Both the position numbers and the translations under genes were made by a program. Positions 1 to 6,855 of a DNA stretch of 8,572 nucleotides are shown piece after piece. The stretch's first letter is position 1, and every line of letters starts with the position of its first letter. The notes beneath the pieces are model-generated. The model was not told where the DNA came from. It worked only from the letters and a program-made list of their open reading frames with translations, and did no database searches. This stretch comes from Rubrivivax sp. (GTDB lineage Bacteria > Pseudomonadota > Gammaproteobacteria > Burkholderiales > Burkholderiaceae): assembly GCA_004211235.1 (NCBI GenBank), contig SEEY01000137.1, positions 1 through 8,572 of the forward strand. The letters are read 5' to 3'.

Positions 1-239
1 TGATCAGTCAGCTTGCGACGCAAGGTGTTGCGGTTGATGCCCAGCCATTGCGCGGCCTTGCTCTGGTTGCCGCCGGCCTCGCGCATGACGATCTCGAACA
101 GCGGCTTCTCGACCAGCTTGACGAGCATCTCGTGCATCGAGTGCGGCTCCTGGCCGTCGAGGTCACGGAAGAAGGCTTCGAGGTTCTCGCGCACGCAGGC
201 GTCGATCGGATTGGATGAGGTGTTCTTCTGGGCGCTCAT
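1..239 (-). CDS. fis: Fis-family nucleoid-associated DNA-binding protein (C-terminus clipped by window edge)
   Basis: Fis is a small homodimeric DNA-bending protein that shapes the nucleoid and regulates rRNA and many other promoters. The minus strand encodes 79 complete codons from ATG at 239-237 and runs off the left edge without a stop. The C-terminal part carries the family signature: EKPLFEIVM (residues 44-52), then a helix-turn-helix with GGNQSKAAQWLGINRNTLRRKL at about 56-77. Fis proteins are usually about 75-100 residues, so only a few residues are probably missing. The start lies 2 nt after the dusB stop and has no clear Shine-Dalgarno sequence, so translation is probably coupled to dusB. 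The dusB-fis pairing is the classic gammaproteobacterial operon and is also seen in betaproteobacteria. An NtrC-type C-terminal domain shares this fold, but the short N-terminus starting right after dusB favours Fis. Confidence 0.9.
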   Translation of the reverse strand, partial: MSAQKNTSSNPIDACVRENLEAFFRDLDGQEPHSMHEMLVKLVEKPLFEIVMREAGGNQSKAAQWLGINRNTLRRKLTD

Positions 240-241
240 GT

Positions 242-1291
242 TCAGGCAGCACAGGCTTCGTCGGCCTGGGCTTCTTCGTCGGTGGCCGCTTCGGTGGGAG
301 GCAGCCGGTCGTGGGTCTGGCCGAGTTCATCGAACCAGTCGCGGAGCGCCTGCAACTGCTCTTCGCAGCGCTCCAGGGTGTTCATGTGCTGGCGGAATTC
401 TTCTCCACCCGGCAGGCCGCGCACGGCCCAACCGATGTGCTTGCGTGCACTGCGCACGCCGCTGACTTCGCCGTACAGGCCGTAGTGGTCATGCAGATGC
501 TCGGTTAGCACGTCACGCGCTTCGGTGACGCTCGGCGCGGCCAGGTGTTCGCCCGTCGCCAGAAAATGCGACACCTCGCGGAAGATCCACGGCCGACCCT
601 GCGCGGCGCGGCCGATCATCAGCGCGTCGGCGCTGGTGTAGGCGAGCACGTCACGGGCCTTCTCGGGCGTGTCGATGTCGCCGTTGGCAACGACGGGGAT
701 GGTCAGCGCTGTCTTCACGGCCGCGATGGTGTCGTACTCGGCCAGGCCTTTGTAGCCCTGTTCGCGCGTGCGCCCGTGGATGGTCAGCATGGCGATGCCG
801 GCCGCTTCGAACAGTCGCGCCAGGCGCAGCGCATTGCGCTCGTCAGCGCTCCAGCCGGTGCGCATCTTCAGCGTCACCGGCACGCCGCGCGGCGAACACA
901 CGGCGACGACCGCCTCAACGATCTCCAGGGCCAGGGCCTCGTTCCTCATCAGCGCCGAACCCGCCCACTTGTTGCAGACCTTCTTGGCCGGACAGCCCAT
1001 GTTGATGTCGATGATCTGCGCGCCGCGATCGATGTTGTACGCGGCGGCCTCGGCCATCATGGCCGCGTCCGTGCCGGCGATCTGCACCGCGATGGGCCCG
1101 GGCTCGCCGGCATGGTCGGCGCGGCGCGAGGTCTTCAGGCTGCCCCAAAGCTCCTTGCGCGACGTGACCATCTCGCTGACCGCGTAGCCTGCGCCGAGGC
1201 GCCGGCACAGCTGCCGGAACGGCCTGTCCGTGACCCCGGCCATCGGCGCGACGAAGAGCGCGTTGGGTAAGGAGTGGGGGCCGATTTGCAC
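242..1291 (-). CDS. dusB: tRNA dihydrouridine synthase B
   Basis: FMN-dependent enzyme that uses NADPH to reduce specific uridines in the tRNA D-loop to dihydrouridine (U17 in E. coli DusB). The 349-residue product has the full Dus TIM-barrel signature in order: APMAGVTDRPFR (15-26, FMN/substrate site), VQIAG (69-73), DINMGCPAKKV with the expected catalytic Cys100, LKMRTGW (141-147), TIHGRTREQGYKG (170-182), VVANGDI (200-206, FMN phosphate) and DALMIGRAAQGRPWIF (222-237). The C-terminal helical domain ends in an acidic, Ala-rich tail. Length is typical or slightly long for DusB. The start is GTG (1291-1289); no ATG lies in frame before residue 17, which is already inside the first conserved motif, and no strong Shine-Dalgarno is visible. 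It is the first gene of a dusB-fis operon and is divergent from yqaA. Confidence 0.96.
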   Translation of the reverse strand: MQIGPHSLPNALFVAPMAGVTDRPFRQLCRRLGAGYAVSEMVTSRKELWGSLKTSRRADHAGEPGPIAVQIAGTDAAMMAEAAAYNIDRGAQIIDINMGCPAKKVCNKWAGSALMRNEALALEIVEAVVAVCSPRGVPVTLKMRTGWSADERNALRLARLFEAAGIAMLTIHGRTREQGYKGLAEYDTIAAVKTALTIPVVANGDIDTPEKARDVLAYTSADALMIGRAAQGRPWIFREVSHFLATGEHLAAPSVTEARDVLTEHLHDHYGLYGEVSGVRSARKHIGWAVRGLPGGEEFRQHMNTLERCEEQLQALRDWFDELGQTHDRLPPTEAATDEEAQADEACAA

Positions 1292-1318
1292 GCGATGTCT
1301 GCTTAAAAATGAGGCGGC

Positions 1319-1345
1319 ATTGTAACGATCCGGCCACCCTCACAA
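1319..1345 (-). promoter_or_regulatory. Candidate sigma70 promoter for dusB-fis
   Basis: On the minus strand TACAAT (1324-1319) is a 5/6 match to the -10 consensus, and TTGTGA (1345-1340) is a possible -35 at a short 15-nt spacing. Transcription would start near 1312, leaving a leader of about 20 nt before the GTG. The gap between dusB and yqaA is only 61 nt, so promoters for both directions must overlap here. The call rests on eye matching only. Confidence 0.4.
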
Positions 1346-1352
1346 TCTGCCC

Positions 1353-1850
1353 ATGGAACTCTGGCTCTCCGAGCACATCGCGCAACTGCTCGCGGCGCTG
1401 GCCCTTCCCCAGGTCGGACTGGTCGCCGTCTTCGTCATCGCCTTCATTTCCGCGACGCTGCTGCCGCTGGGCTCCGAGCCGGCGGTCTTCCTGGTCGTCA
1501 AGGCCGACCCGGGCATGTTCTGGCCGGTCATCCTGGTGGCCACCGTGGGCAACACGCTGGGCGGTGTCGTGTCGTGGTGGATGGGCTACGGCGCCGAGAA
1601 GGCGGTCGAGGCGGTCAAGCATCACGAGCCCTCGCACTCGCGGGCGACGAGATGGCTGCAGCGCTTCGGGCCCAAGGCCTGCCTGCTGAGCTGGCTGCCC
1701 ATCGTCGGCGATCCGCTCTGCGCCGTGGCCGGCTGGCTCAAGATGCCGTTCTGGCCCTGCGTCGGCTACATGGCCGTCGGCAAGTTCCTGCGCTTCCTCT
1801 TCTACACCGCCGCCTTGCTGTGGCTCGTTCCGGAATCATGGCTGTCATGA
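1353..1850 (+). CDS. yqaA: YqaA-type (DedA/SNARE-associated, VTT-like) inner membrane protein
   Basis: A 165-residue integral membrane protein resembling the YqaA branch of the DedA/VTT superfamily. Members of the wider superfamily have been linked to lipid scrambling or undecaprenyl-phosphate recycling; the role of the YqaA branch itself is unsettled. Hydrophobic segments lie at about 20-37, 57-75, 108-128 and 137-160. Conserved features are a re-entrant-like SATLLPLGSEPAVF (33-46), GNTLGG followed by a GYG turn (66-80), a charged loop (82-104), the SWLPIVGDPLC motif (113-123) and GKFLRF (143-148). Length fits the small YqaA class rather than the roughly 200-residue DedA proteins. No Shine-Dalgarno precedes the ATG; CACAAT six nt upstream could be a -10 for a nearly leaderless transcript (inference). 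Its stop overlaps the next gene's start as ATGA, indicating cotranscription with the carboxypeptidase. Confidence 0.88.
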   Translation: MELWLSEHIAQLLAALALPQVGLVAVFVIAFISATLLPLGSEPAVFLVVKADPGMFWPVILVATVGNTLGGVVSWWMGYGAEKAVEAVKHHEPSHSRATRWLQRFGPKACLLSWLPIVGDPLCAVAGWLKMPFWPCVGYMAVGKFLRFLFYTAALLWLVPESWLS

Positions 1851-3349
1851 ACACCACCGCCTACCAAAACCTCGCTACACGCCAGCAGCGTCTGCACCGC
1901 CTCGCCCACCTGCAGGCCATTGCGCAGTGGGACCAGGCCGCCAACATGCCCGCCAACGGCAACGAGGCGCGCAGCCTGGCCCTGTCGGAGATGGACGGCC
2001 TGCTGCACCAGTTGGCCACCGACCCCGCGCTGGCCGGCCTGCTCGACGCCGCCGCGGCTGAAACGCTGGACGACACGCAGCGCGCCAACCTGCGCGAGAT
2101 CCGCCGCGCCTGGCGCGCCGCCAATGCGCTGCCGCAGGCGCTCGTGGAGGCCAAGAGCCTGGCCAACAACCGCTGCGAGCACGCCTGGCGCAGCCAGCGC
2201 CCGGCCAACGACTGGGCCGGCTTTGCGCCCAACCTGCGCGAGGTGCTGAAGATCGCGCGCCAGGAGGCGGAGTTCCTGTCGCAGAGCGCGGGGCTGAGCA
2301 AGTACGACGCGCTGCTCGACCAGTACGAGCCGGGCATGCGCAGTGCCGAGATCGAACGCGCCTTCGCGCCGCTGCGGCAGTGGCTGCCGGGGCTGATCCG
2401 CGACGTCACGGCAAAACAGGCGCGGGAAACGGTGATCGAGCCGGTCGGCCCCTTCCCCACCGCCGCGCAGAAGGCGCTCGGCCTGGACGCCATGAAGCTG
2501 ATGGGCTTCGACTTCGCCGCCGGCCGGCTGGACGAAAGCACCCACCCCTTCTGCGGCGGCGTGCCCGAGGACGTGCGCATGACGACGCGCTACCGCGAGG
2601 ACGACTTCCTGCCGGCGCTGATGGGCGTCATCCACGAGACCGGCCACGGCCGCTACGAGCAGGGCCTGCCGCGCGAACTGCTCGGCCAGCCCATCGCCCG
2701 TGCGCGCTCCATGGGCATCCACGAGAGCCAGAGCCTGAGCTTCGAGATGCAGCTCGGAAGCCACCCCGCCTTTGCCGGCCTGCTGGCGCCGCTGCTGGTG
2801 AAGCACTTCGGCGCCGAGGGTGTCAATTCGGCCGCCTTCGAGCCCGGCAACCTGCACAAGCTGCTGACGCGCGTGCAGCCCGGCCTCATCCGCGTCGATG
2901 CCGACGAGGTGACCTACCCCGCCCACATCCTGCTGCGCTTCGACATCGAGCGCGCGCTGATCGAAGGCCACGCCGAGGTGGACGACATCCCGGCGCTGTG
3001 GGACGCGAGGATGGCCGAGCTGCTCGGCCTGGACACGCGCGGCAACTTCAAGGATGGGCCGATGCAGGACGTGCACTGGCCGGCCGGCCTCTTCGGCTAC
3101 TTCCCCTGCTACACGCTGGGCGCGATGTACGCGGCGCAGTGGTTCGCCGCCATGCGCAGGCAGCAGCCGGGCCTGGACGATCAGATCGCCAACGGCGAAC
3201 TCGGCGGCGTGTTCGACTGGCTGTCGACGAACGTCTGGCGCAACGCCAGCCGCTACGAGACGCCCGAACTGGTGCAGCGCGCCAGCGGCGAGGCGCTGAA
3301 CCCGGCGCATTTCGAGGCGCATCTGCGCGGGCGCTATCTGGGCCGCTGA
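1847..3349 (+). CDS. M32 family metallocarboxypeptidase (carboxypeptidase Taq type)
   Basis: Cytoplasmic zinc carboxypeptidase removing C-terminal residues from peptides, probably in peptide turnover. The 500-residue product matches the usual M32 length of about 500. The zinc motif HETGH is at residues 263-267 (two His ligands, Glu264 catalytic); HESQS at 292-296 supplies the third ligand, Glu293. Further M32 hallmarks are LDESTHPFC followed by EDVRMTTRY just before the zinc site, and YPAHILLRFDIERALI about 65 residues after it. No signal peptide is seen. The start is ambiguous: ATG at 1838 or, in frame, ATG at 1847. I chose 1847 because it makes the 4-nt ATGA overlap with yqaA and because residue 1 then lies close to the family start; GGAA at 1832-1835 is a weak ribosome site 11 nt before it. 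Several very long open frames overlap this gene on both strands and are GC-rich shadows. Confidence 0.95.
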   Translation: MNTTAYQNLATRQQRLHRLAHLQAIAQWDQAANMPANGNEARSLALSEMDGLLHQLATDPALAGLLDAAAAETLDDTQRANLREIRRAWRAANALPQALVEAKSLANNRCEHAWRSQRPANDWAGFAPNLREVLKIARQEAEFLSQSAGLSKYDALLDQYEPGMRSAEIERAFAPLRQWLPGLIRDVTAKQARETVIEPVGPFPTAAQKALGLDAMKLMGFDFAAGRLDESTHPFCGGVPEDVRMTTRYREDDFLPALMGVIHETGHGRYEQGLPRELLGQPIARARSMGIHESQSLSFEMQLGSHPAFAGLLAPLLVKHFGAEGVNSAAFEPGNLHKLLTRVQPGLIRVDADEVTYPAHILLRFDIERALIEGHAEVDDIPALWDARMAELLGLDTRGNFKDGPMQDVHWPAGLFGYFPCYTLGAMYAAQWFAAMRRQQPGLDDQIANGELGGVFDWLSTNVWRNASRYETPELVQRASGEALNPAHFEAHLRGRYLGR

Positions 3350-3366
3350 GACAGCACCAAGCCGGC

Positions 3367-3398
3367 AAAAAAATAGGGCCGCTCCACGCGAGCGGCCC
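3367..3398 (-). terminator. Intrinsic terminator for leftward transcripts (lpxC side)
   Basis: GGGCCGCT (3376-3383) and AGCGGCCC (3391-3398) form a perfect 8-bp stem with a 7-nt loop. On the minus strand the stem is followed by TATTTTTTT (the A-tract at 3367-3373 on the plus strand), the textbook U-tract arrangement. The plus-strand side has no T-tract, so it should act mainly on transcripts coming from the lpxC/small membrane protein genes, although the stem might also stabilise the 3' end of the carboxypeptidase mRNA. Confidence 0.85.
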
Positions 3399-3501
3399 AA
3401 GTTCGGTTCGAACGATCTCTCTCTTCCAGATCCATCGCGCTTCCCCGGCCCCCCGGCCTTCTCCGCGCGTGGCGCCCGGCCTTGTTGTGGTCTCCGGGCT
3501 G

Positions 3502-3526
3502 GGTCGCTGCAATGCGTTCAGCGACC
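3502..3526. repeat. Perfect 8-bp stem hairpin in intergenic region
   Basis: GGTCGCTG (3502-3509) and CAGCGACC (3519-3526) are exact inverted repeats around the 9-nt loop CAATGCGTT. Neither side has a T-tract, so it is not a standard intrinsic terminator. It would lie in the 3' tail of the leftward transcript. Function unknown; it could be an mRNA-stability or RNA-processing element. Confidence 0.45.
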
Positions 3527-3605
3527 GTGATGCCATTCTGGACACGCTGAGGCGCGCTCGCATCCCCGCAAGCCCAGGGGTGGGCCCGGCCGGCCGTGAA
3601 CGGCG

Positions 3606-3791
3606 TCACAGCATCAGGGCCAGCCGTTCCAGGATCAGCACCGCAAAGAAGGCCAGGCCGGCAATCAACGTCCACTTCATGATGACGATGCCCAATCGCC
3701 GCCAGCGGACCTGACCGGTGGCAATGCCCAGTGCGAAACAGACGACGGCCGCGAACAGCAGCAGGCCGATGACGAGTCGGGCGATCAGCAT
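3606..3791 (-). CDS. Small two-helix inner membrane protein, unknown function
   Basis: Encodes 61 residues from ATG at 3791-3789. Two hydrophobic helices (about 2-23 and 39-59) are joined by a short basic loop, TGQVRWRRLG (26-35), suggesting a membrane hairpin with the Arg-rich turn in the cytoplasm. I do not recognise a named family. The frame stays open further upstream into lpxC, but that extension is Arg/Ser-rich and runs antiparallel to nothing plausible; the ATG at 3791 starts exactly where the hydrophobic sequence begins. It lies 58 nt downstream of lpxC on the same strand and before the terminator at 3367-3398, so it is probably the last gene of that transcript. No good Shine-Dalgarno is visible. 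Confidence 0.65.
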   Translation of the reverse strand: MLIARLVIGLLLFAAVVCFALGIATGQVRWRRLGIVIMKWTLIAGLAFFAVLILERLALML

Positions 3792-3849
3792 GGCAGCGCA
3801 GTACCGCCGCGGCGCAGTGAGGAAGGTGAGCGAGTGAGCTTCATGCCGC

Positions 3850-4785
3850 TTACCAGGCCGGCGCCAGCTCGGCGAACCCCTTGGGCGCCTCGCGGACGTC
3901 GTTGAAATAGACGATCTCGTAGGCGCTTTCATCCGCCAGCAGCGCACGCAGCAACTTGTTGTTCAGCGCATGGCCGCCTACACGTCCTTCAAGGGCGGCC
4001 AGCAGCGGCATCCCGGCCACCTGCATGTCGCCGATGGCGTCGAGGATCTTGTGCTTCACGAACTCGTCGTCGTAGCGCAGGCCGTCGGCATTCAGCACCT
4101 TGTAGTCGTCCACGACGATGGCGTTGTCCATCGAGCCGCCGAGCGTCAGGCCGCGCGAGCGCATCAGGTCGATGTCGGCCGTCATGCCGAAGGTGCGCGC
4201 GCGGGCGATCTCCTTCTTGTACGTGCCCGACCCCATGTCGAACACGAACTGGCTGCCGGTGGCCGCCACGGCCGGGTTGTCGAACTCGATCTCGAAGCTG
4301 AGCGTGTAGCCGTGGTGCGGCTCCAGTCTGGCCCACATCAGTTTCTTGCCCTCGCCCTGGCGCACCTCGACGGGCTTGTTCACCTTCAGGAAGCGCTTGG
4401 GCGCGTCCTGCATGGCGATGCCGGCGGACTGCAGCAGGAAGACAAAGCTGGCGGCCGAGCCGTCCAGCACGGGCACCTCGTCGGCGTTGATGTCGACGTA
4501 GAGGTTGTCCAGGCCGAGGCCGGCGCAGGCGGAGAGCAGGTGCTCGATGGTCTGCACTTTGGGGCCGCCCGGGTCGCCACCGGGGCTGATCGTCGTGGCC
4601 ATGCGGGTGTCGCTGACCGACGTCACGGTGACCGGGATGTCCACAGGAGGGCAGAGGTCGACGCGGCGAAAGACGATGCCGGTATCGGCCGGCGCCGGCC
4701 GCAGCGTCAGCTCGACCCTCTGGCCGCTGTGGATGCCCACACCAACGGCGCGTGTGATCGACTTCAGGGTGCGTTGCTTGACCAT
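3850..4785 (-). CDS. lpxC: UDP-3-O-acyl-N-acetylglucosamine deacetylase
   Basis: Zinc deacetylase of the cytoplasm catalysing the committed step of lipid A synthesis, so its presence marks a Gram-negative outer membrane. The 311 residues match the usual size of about 305. Catalytic features, numbered here: E81-H82 in [25 protein letters not shown] giving His245 and Asp249 as zinc ligands with His82, and GHALNNK with His272 as the general acid. ARTFG (196-200) is also conserved. A slightly longer Gly/Pro loop ([10 protein letters not shown], 67-76) precedes the first zinc motif. In many proteobacteria lpxC follows ftsZ; here the gene immediately upstream is a histidine kinase 18 nt away. No Shine-Dalgarno is visible; a short GGGA-CAA-TCCC hairpin sits just before the start. 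Confidence 0.97.
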   Translation of the reverse strand: MVKQRTLKSITRAVGVGIHSGQRVELTLRPAPADTGIVFRRVDLCPPVDIPVTVTSVSDTRMATTISPGGDPGGPKVQTIEHLLSACAGLGLDNLYVDINADEVPVLDGSAASFVFLLQSAGIAMQDAPKRFLKVNKPVEVRQGEGKKLMWARLEPHHGYTLSFEIEFDNPAVAATGSQFVFDMGSGTYKKEIARARTFGMTADIDLMRSRGLTLGGSMDNAIVVDDYKVLNADGLRYDDEFVKHKILDAIGDMQVAGMPLLAALEGRVGGHALNNKLLRALLADESAYEIVYFNDVREAPKGFAELAPAW

Positions 4786-4791
4786 GCCGGG

Positions 4792-4800
4792 ATTGTCCCA
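4792..4800 (-). promoter_or_regulatory. Possible extended -10 element directly upstream of lpxC
   Basis: Minus strand reads TGG-GACAAT, an extended -10-like element ending 6 nt before the lpxC ATG, which would give a leaderless or near-leaderless mRNA. No -35 is seen at 16-18 nt. The same bases form a 4-bp stem, 3-nt loop hairpin. Evidence is weak; lpxC may simply be read from the kinase transcript. Confidence 0.2.
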
Positions 4801-4803
4801 GCA

Positions 4804-6780
4804 TCAAGCCTGCGGTTTGCGCTCCACGGGCAATCGCAGCGATAGCCTGGTGCCATTCCCTGGCGACGAGTCCACGCGCAGCTTGCCGCCCAGGCGCTGG
4901 GCACGCTTGATCTGGCTCTTCAGTCCGCGGCCGTGCTGGATGTTCTGCAGGTCGAAGCCGGCGCCGTCGTCCTCGACGCGGATCTCGACATAGCTGCCGT
5001 GGTGGCGTGTGACCATGCGCACACGACTGGCCCGGGCATGCTTGAGCACGTTGTTCAGCGCCTCCTGCATCAGGCGCAGCACATGCAGGGCGTCAGGCGG
5101 CTCCAGCCAGGCCAGCGGCGGCAGGTCCTGCACGTCCCACTCGAGCTTGAGGCCACCGATCTGCAGGCGCTTGCCGAGGCGGTAACGCATCGTCGCCAGC
5201 AGCGAGACGAGGTCGTGGCCCACCGGCTCCAGCGAGTCGATGACAAGGCGCAGATCGTCCACGCACTCGCGCAGCACCTCGACGCATTGCTCGTGCGACA
5301 TGCTGCCCTGCTCCATCGCCACCAGCGCCGACAGCAGCGACGAGCCGAGCCCGTCGTGCATGTCCGCCATGATGCGCTGGCGCTCCAGCAGCAGCGCCTG
5401 CTGGCGCTCCACCTCGCGCAGCTGGGCGTTCTGGGCCTGCAGCACCGAGACCTGTTCATCCAGGTCTTCCTGCAGCTGGCTGTTCTGGGCCTGGACCTGC
5501 TCGACAGTGCCCACATAGCGACGCTGCACGGCATGCAGGAAGCTCAGCATGACGGCCAGCGTCGCGAAGGGCATCCAGAAGAAGTGCTCCGGCCAGGCCC
5601 ATCCAGCCAGCACCGCCAGGTCATGCCCGCCGATGAGGAGGCCGACGATGAGGGCCAAGGCCATCAGGCGCAGCTCGGAATGGCGCTCGCGCCAGGCAAG
5701 ATAGGCCAGCCAGGCCGTGCCCGTGGCGGCAACGACGGCCGTCACCGCGTACTGGAGCACCACCATGTCGAGCTGGCGCAGCCACAGCGGCATGCTGACG
5801 ACGCTGACCACCACGACCGCGATCACCAGGGCCTTCTCCAGTCGCAGCGCGCGCCGCCGGGCAAAGCGCAGCGCGAACAGCAGCGCCGTCACCATCACCC
5901 AGGCCATCGACGCATGCGTGGCCCACCAGAACCAGTCCTGGCCCGCGGTGGACACCGGCAGGCTGACGTAATAGTGCAGGTTGCGCACCATCCAGGCCGC
6001 TGCGGCGAGGCCGAACAGCCCGTAGATGGCTTCGTCGGGCCGGCGCAGCCACAGCGTCAGCGCGAACAGGCCGAGCACAGCCAGCGTCAGGCTGACGGCT
6101 TGCGGCAGGCCGCTCTGCATGCGCACGCGCCACAGCCAGCGCTTTTCCAGCACGTCGTGCGGGCCGATCCAGATGCGCGACACCGCGTGATAGCTGCCCG
6201 CCGGCACCGGCAGCGCGACCACCAGCTCCAGCGCCTTGCCGCCGGTGCCCGGCAGCGGCAGCCAGACCGGCTGCACCCATTGCTCGCGTTCGGCATGCTG
6301 GTTGTCCAGCAGCAGGCGCCAGCCGCCGCTGTCGGTGCGCGCGAGCACGGCAGCCGACAGCGTCACCAGCCGCGGCAGATACAGGGCCTGAGGCTCGTCG
6401 ACGCCGGCCGGCACCTGCACGCGGTACCAGCGCATCTCGTAGCCGCGCGCATCGTTGACCATGGCGGCGCCCGGTCGCGAACGCACGTCCGGCATGGCCA
6501 GCGGCTGCCAGGCGGCGGCGGTCTGGGGAGGCAGCAGCTCGGCGGGCAGGTTCAGCTGCTGCTCGGCGGAAAGCGCCTCCCGACGCAACGCCGCCCACCA
6601 GGCATCCAGCTGCTCGCGGCTCCAGGCGGTGGTGGCGATCTCGGTGGGTGCGGCCTCGTCGCCCACATGGCGGGGGCTGGGTTGAGGCAGGCGCTGGGCC
6701 AGCGCCGGCAAGCCGATGCACAGGGCCAGCCACAGCAGCGCGGCCTTGGGCAGACCCCACAGCCCGCGCAGCTCAGACAT
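4804..6780 (-). CDS. Membrane sensor histidine kinase, 7TM-DISM-like sensor with HPK7/NarX-type kinase core
   Basis: A 658-residue sensor kinase. Order: signal peptide 1-28 (ALA before Gln29); periplasmic beta-rich domain about 30-220, resembling 7TMR-DISM extracellular domains (YLPRLVTLS and WLPLP motifs); seven hydrophobic segments at about 225-245, 251-265, 283-304, 315-334, 339-363, 370-392 and 400-418; a Gln/Glu-rich coiled coil about 424-468; then a HisKA_3-type dimerisation domain with MADMHDGLGSSLLS and phosphoacceptor His475. The ATP-binding part has the N-box EALNNVLKHA (Asn576/577), EDDGAGFD (Asp605), GRGL and GNGTRLSLRLP. The start at 6780 was chosen over an in-frame ATG 20 codons upstream because it begins a clean signal peptide. 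HPK7 kinases usually pair with a LuxR-type regulator, but none is visible here. It lies 18 nt upstream of lpxC and 75 nt after tetR, both on the same strand. The stimulus is unknown. Confidence 0.9.
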   Translation of the reverse strand: MSELRGLWGLPKAALLWLALCIGLPALAQRLPQPSPRHVGDEAAPTEIATTAWSREQLDAWWAALRREALSAEQQLNLPAELLPPQTAAAWQPLAMPDVRSRPGAAMVNDARGYEMRWYRVQVPAGVDEPQALYLPRLVTLSAAVLARTDSGGWRLLLDNQHAEREQWVQPVWLPLPGTGGKALELVVALPVPAGSYHAVSRIWIGPHDVLEKRWLWRVRMQSGLPQAVSLTLAVLGLFALTLWLRRPDEAIYGLFGLAAAAWMVRNLHYYVSLPVSTAGQDWFWWATHASMAWVMVTALLFALRFARRRALRLEKALVIAVVVVSVVSMPLWLRQLDMVVLQYAVTAVVAATGTAWLAYLAWRERHSELRLMALALIVGLLIGGHDLAVLAGWAWPEHFFWMPFATLAVMLSFLHAVQRRYVGTVEQVQAQNSQLQEDLDEQVSVLQAQNAQLREVERQQALLLERQRIMADMHDGLGSSLLSALVAMEQGSMSHEQCVEVLRECVDDLRLVIDSLEPVGHDLVSLLATMRYRLGKRLQIGGLKLEWDVQDLPPLAWLEPPDALHVLRLMQEALNNVLKHARASRVRMVTRHHGSYVEIRVEDDGAGFDLQNIQHGRGLKSQIKRAQRLGGKLRVDSSPGNGTRLSLRLPVERKPQA

Positions 6781-6813
6781 CCCCGTGACTTCTAGGCATT
6801 GACATGGGCCGCG

Positions 6814-6840
6814 AGCATACGGCCTCGCGCGACGGCTCAA
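6814..6840 (-). promoter_or_regulatory. Weak candidate promoter for the histidine kinase gene
   Basis: Minus strand TTGAGC (6840-6835) and TATGCT (6819-6814) are separated by 15 nt, shorter than ideal. Transcription would start near 6807, about 27 nt before the kinase ATG. This would let the kinase-lpxC transcript be independent of tetR. Eye-matched only. Confidence 0.27.
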
Positions 6841-6851
6841 CGGCCGTTCAG
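6836..6851. repeat. Palindrome between tetR and the kinase gene
   Basis: AACGGCCGTT (6839-6848) is a perfect 10-nt palindrome; with one mismatched pair it extends to CT...AG at 6836-6851. It overlaps the candidate -35 of the kinase gene and begins 5 nt after the tetR stop. It could be an operator or a short transcript-end stem; there is no T-tract. Such GC palindromes are common by chance in this composition. Confidence 0.3.
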
Positions 6852-6855
6852 GCCC

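Larger units (their letters stand above)
3350..3605. other. Convergent intergenic region with no convincing gene
   Basis: These 256 nt separate the end of the carboxypeptidase gene (plus strand) from the end of the small membrane protein gene (minus strand). I see no supported coding sequence. The region contains one strong leftward terminator, one further hairpin, a 13-nt GTTCG-GTT-CGAAC hairpin at 3401-3413 and GC-rich tracts. If the lpxC-side transcript stops at the terminator, its 3' untranslated tail would be about 230 nt. No T-tract terminator serving the plus-strand carboxypeptidase gene is evident. Confidence 0.6.

Noticed and set aside
545..1270. 241-residue plus-strand open frame opposite dusB
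   Set aside because: Arg/Asp/His/Gly-rich shadow of dusB, which has all Dus motifs on the other strand.
1802..3400. 532-residue minus-strand open frame opposite the M32 carboxypeptidase
   Set aside because: Low-complexity Ala/Arg/Gln/Val-rich shadow frame of high-GC DNA with no recognisable domain; the plus strand carries all catalytic motifs of M32.
3334..3675. Minus-strand open frame of 113 residues in the convergent intergenic region
   Set aside because: It reads straight through the terminator hairpin and U-tract, has no ribosome site and has a composition typical of a shadow frame.
4933..6795. 620-residue plus-strand open frame opposite the histidine kinase
   Set aside because: Gln/His/Arg-rich shadow without domains; the minus-strand kinase has complete motifs and a signal peptide.
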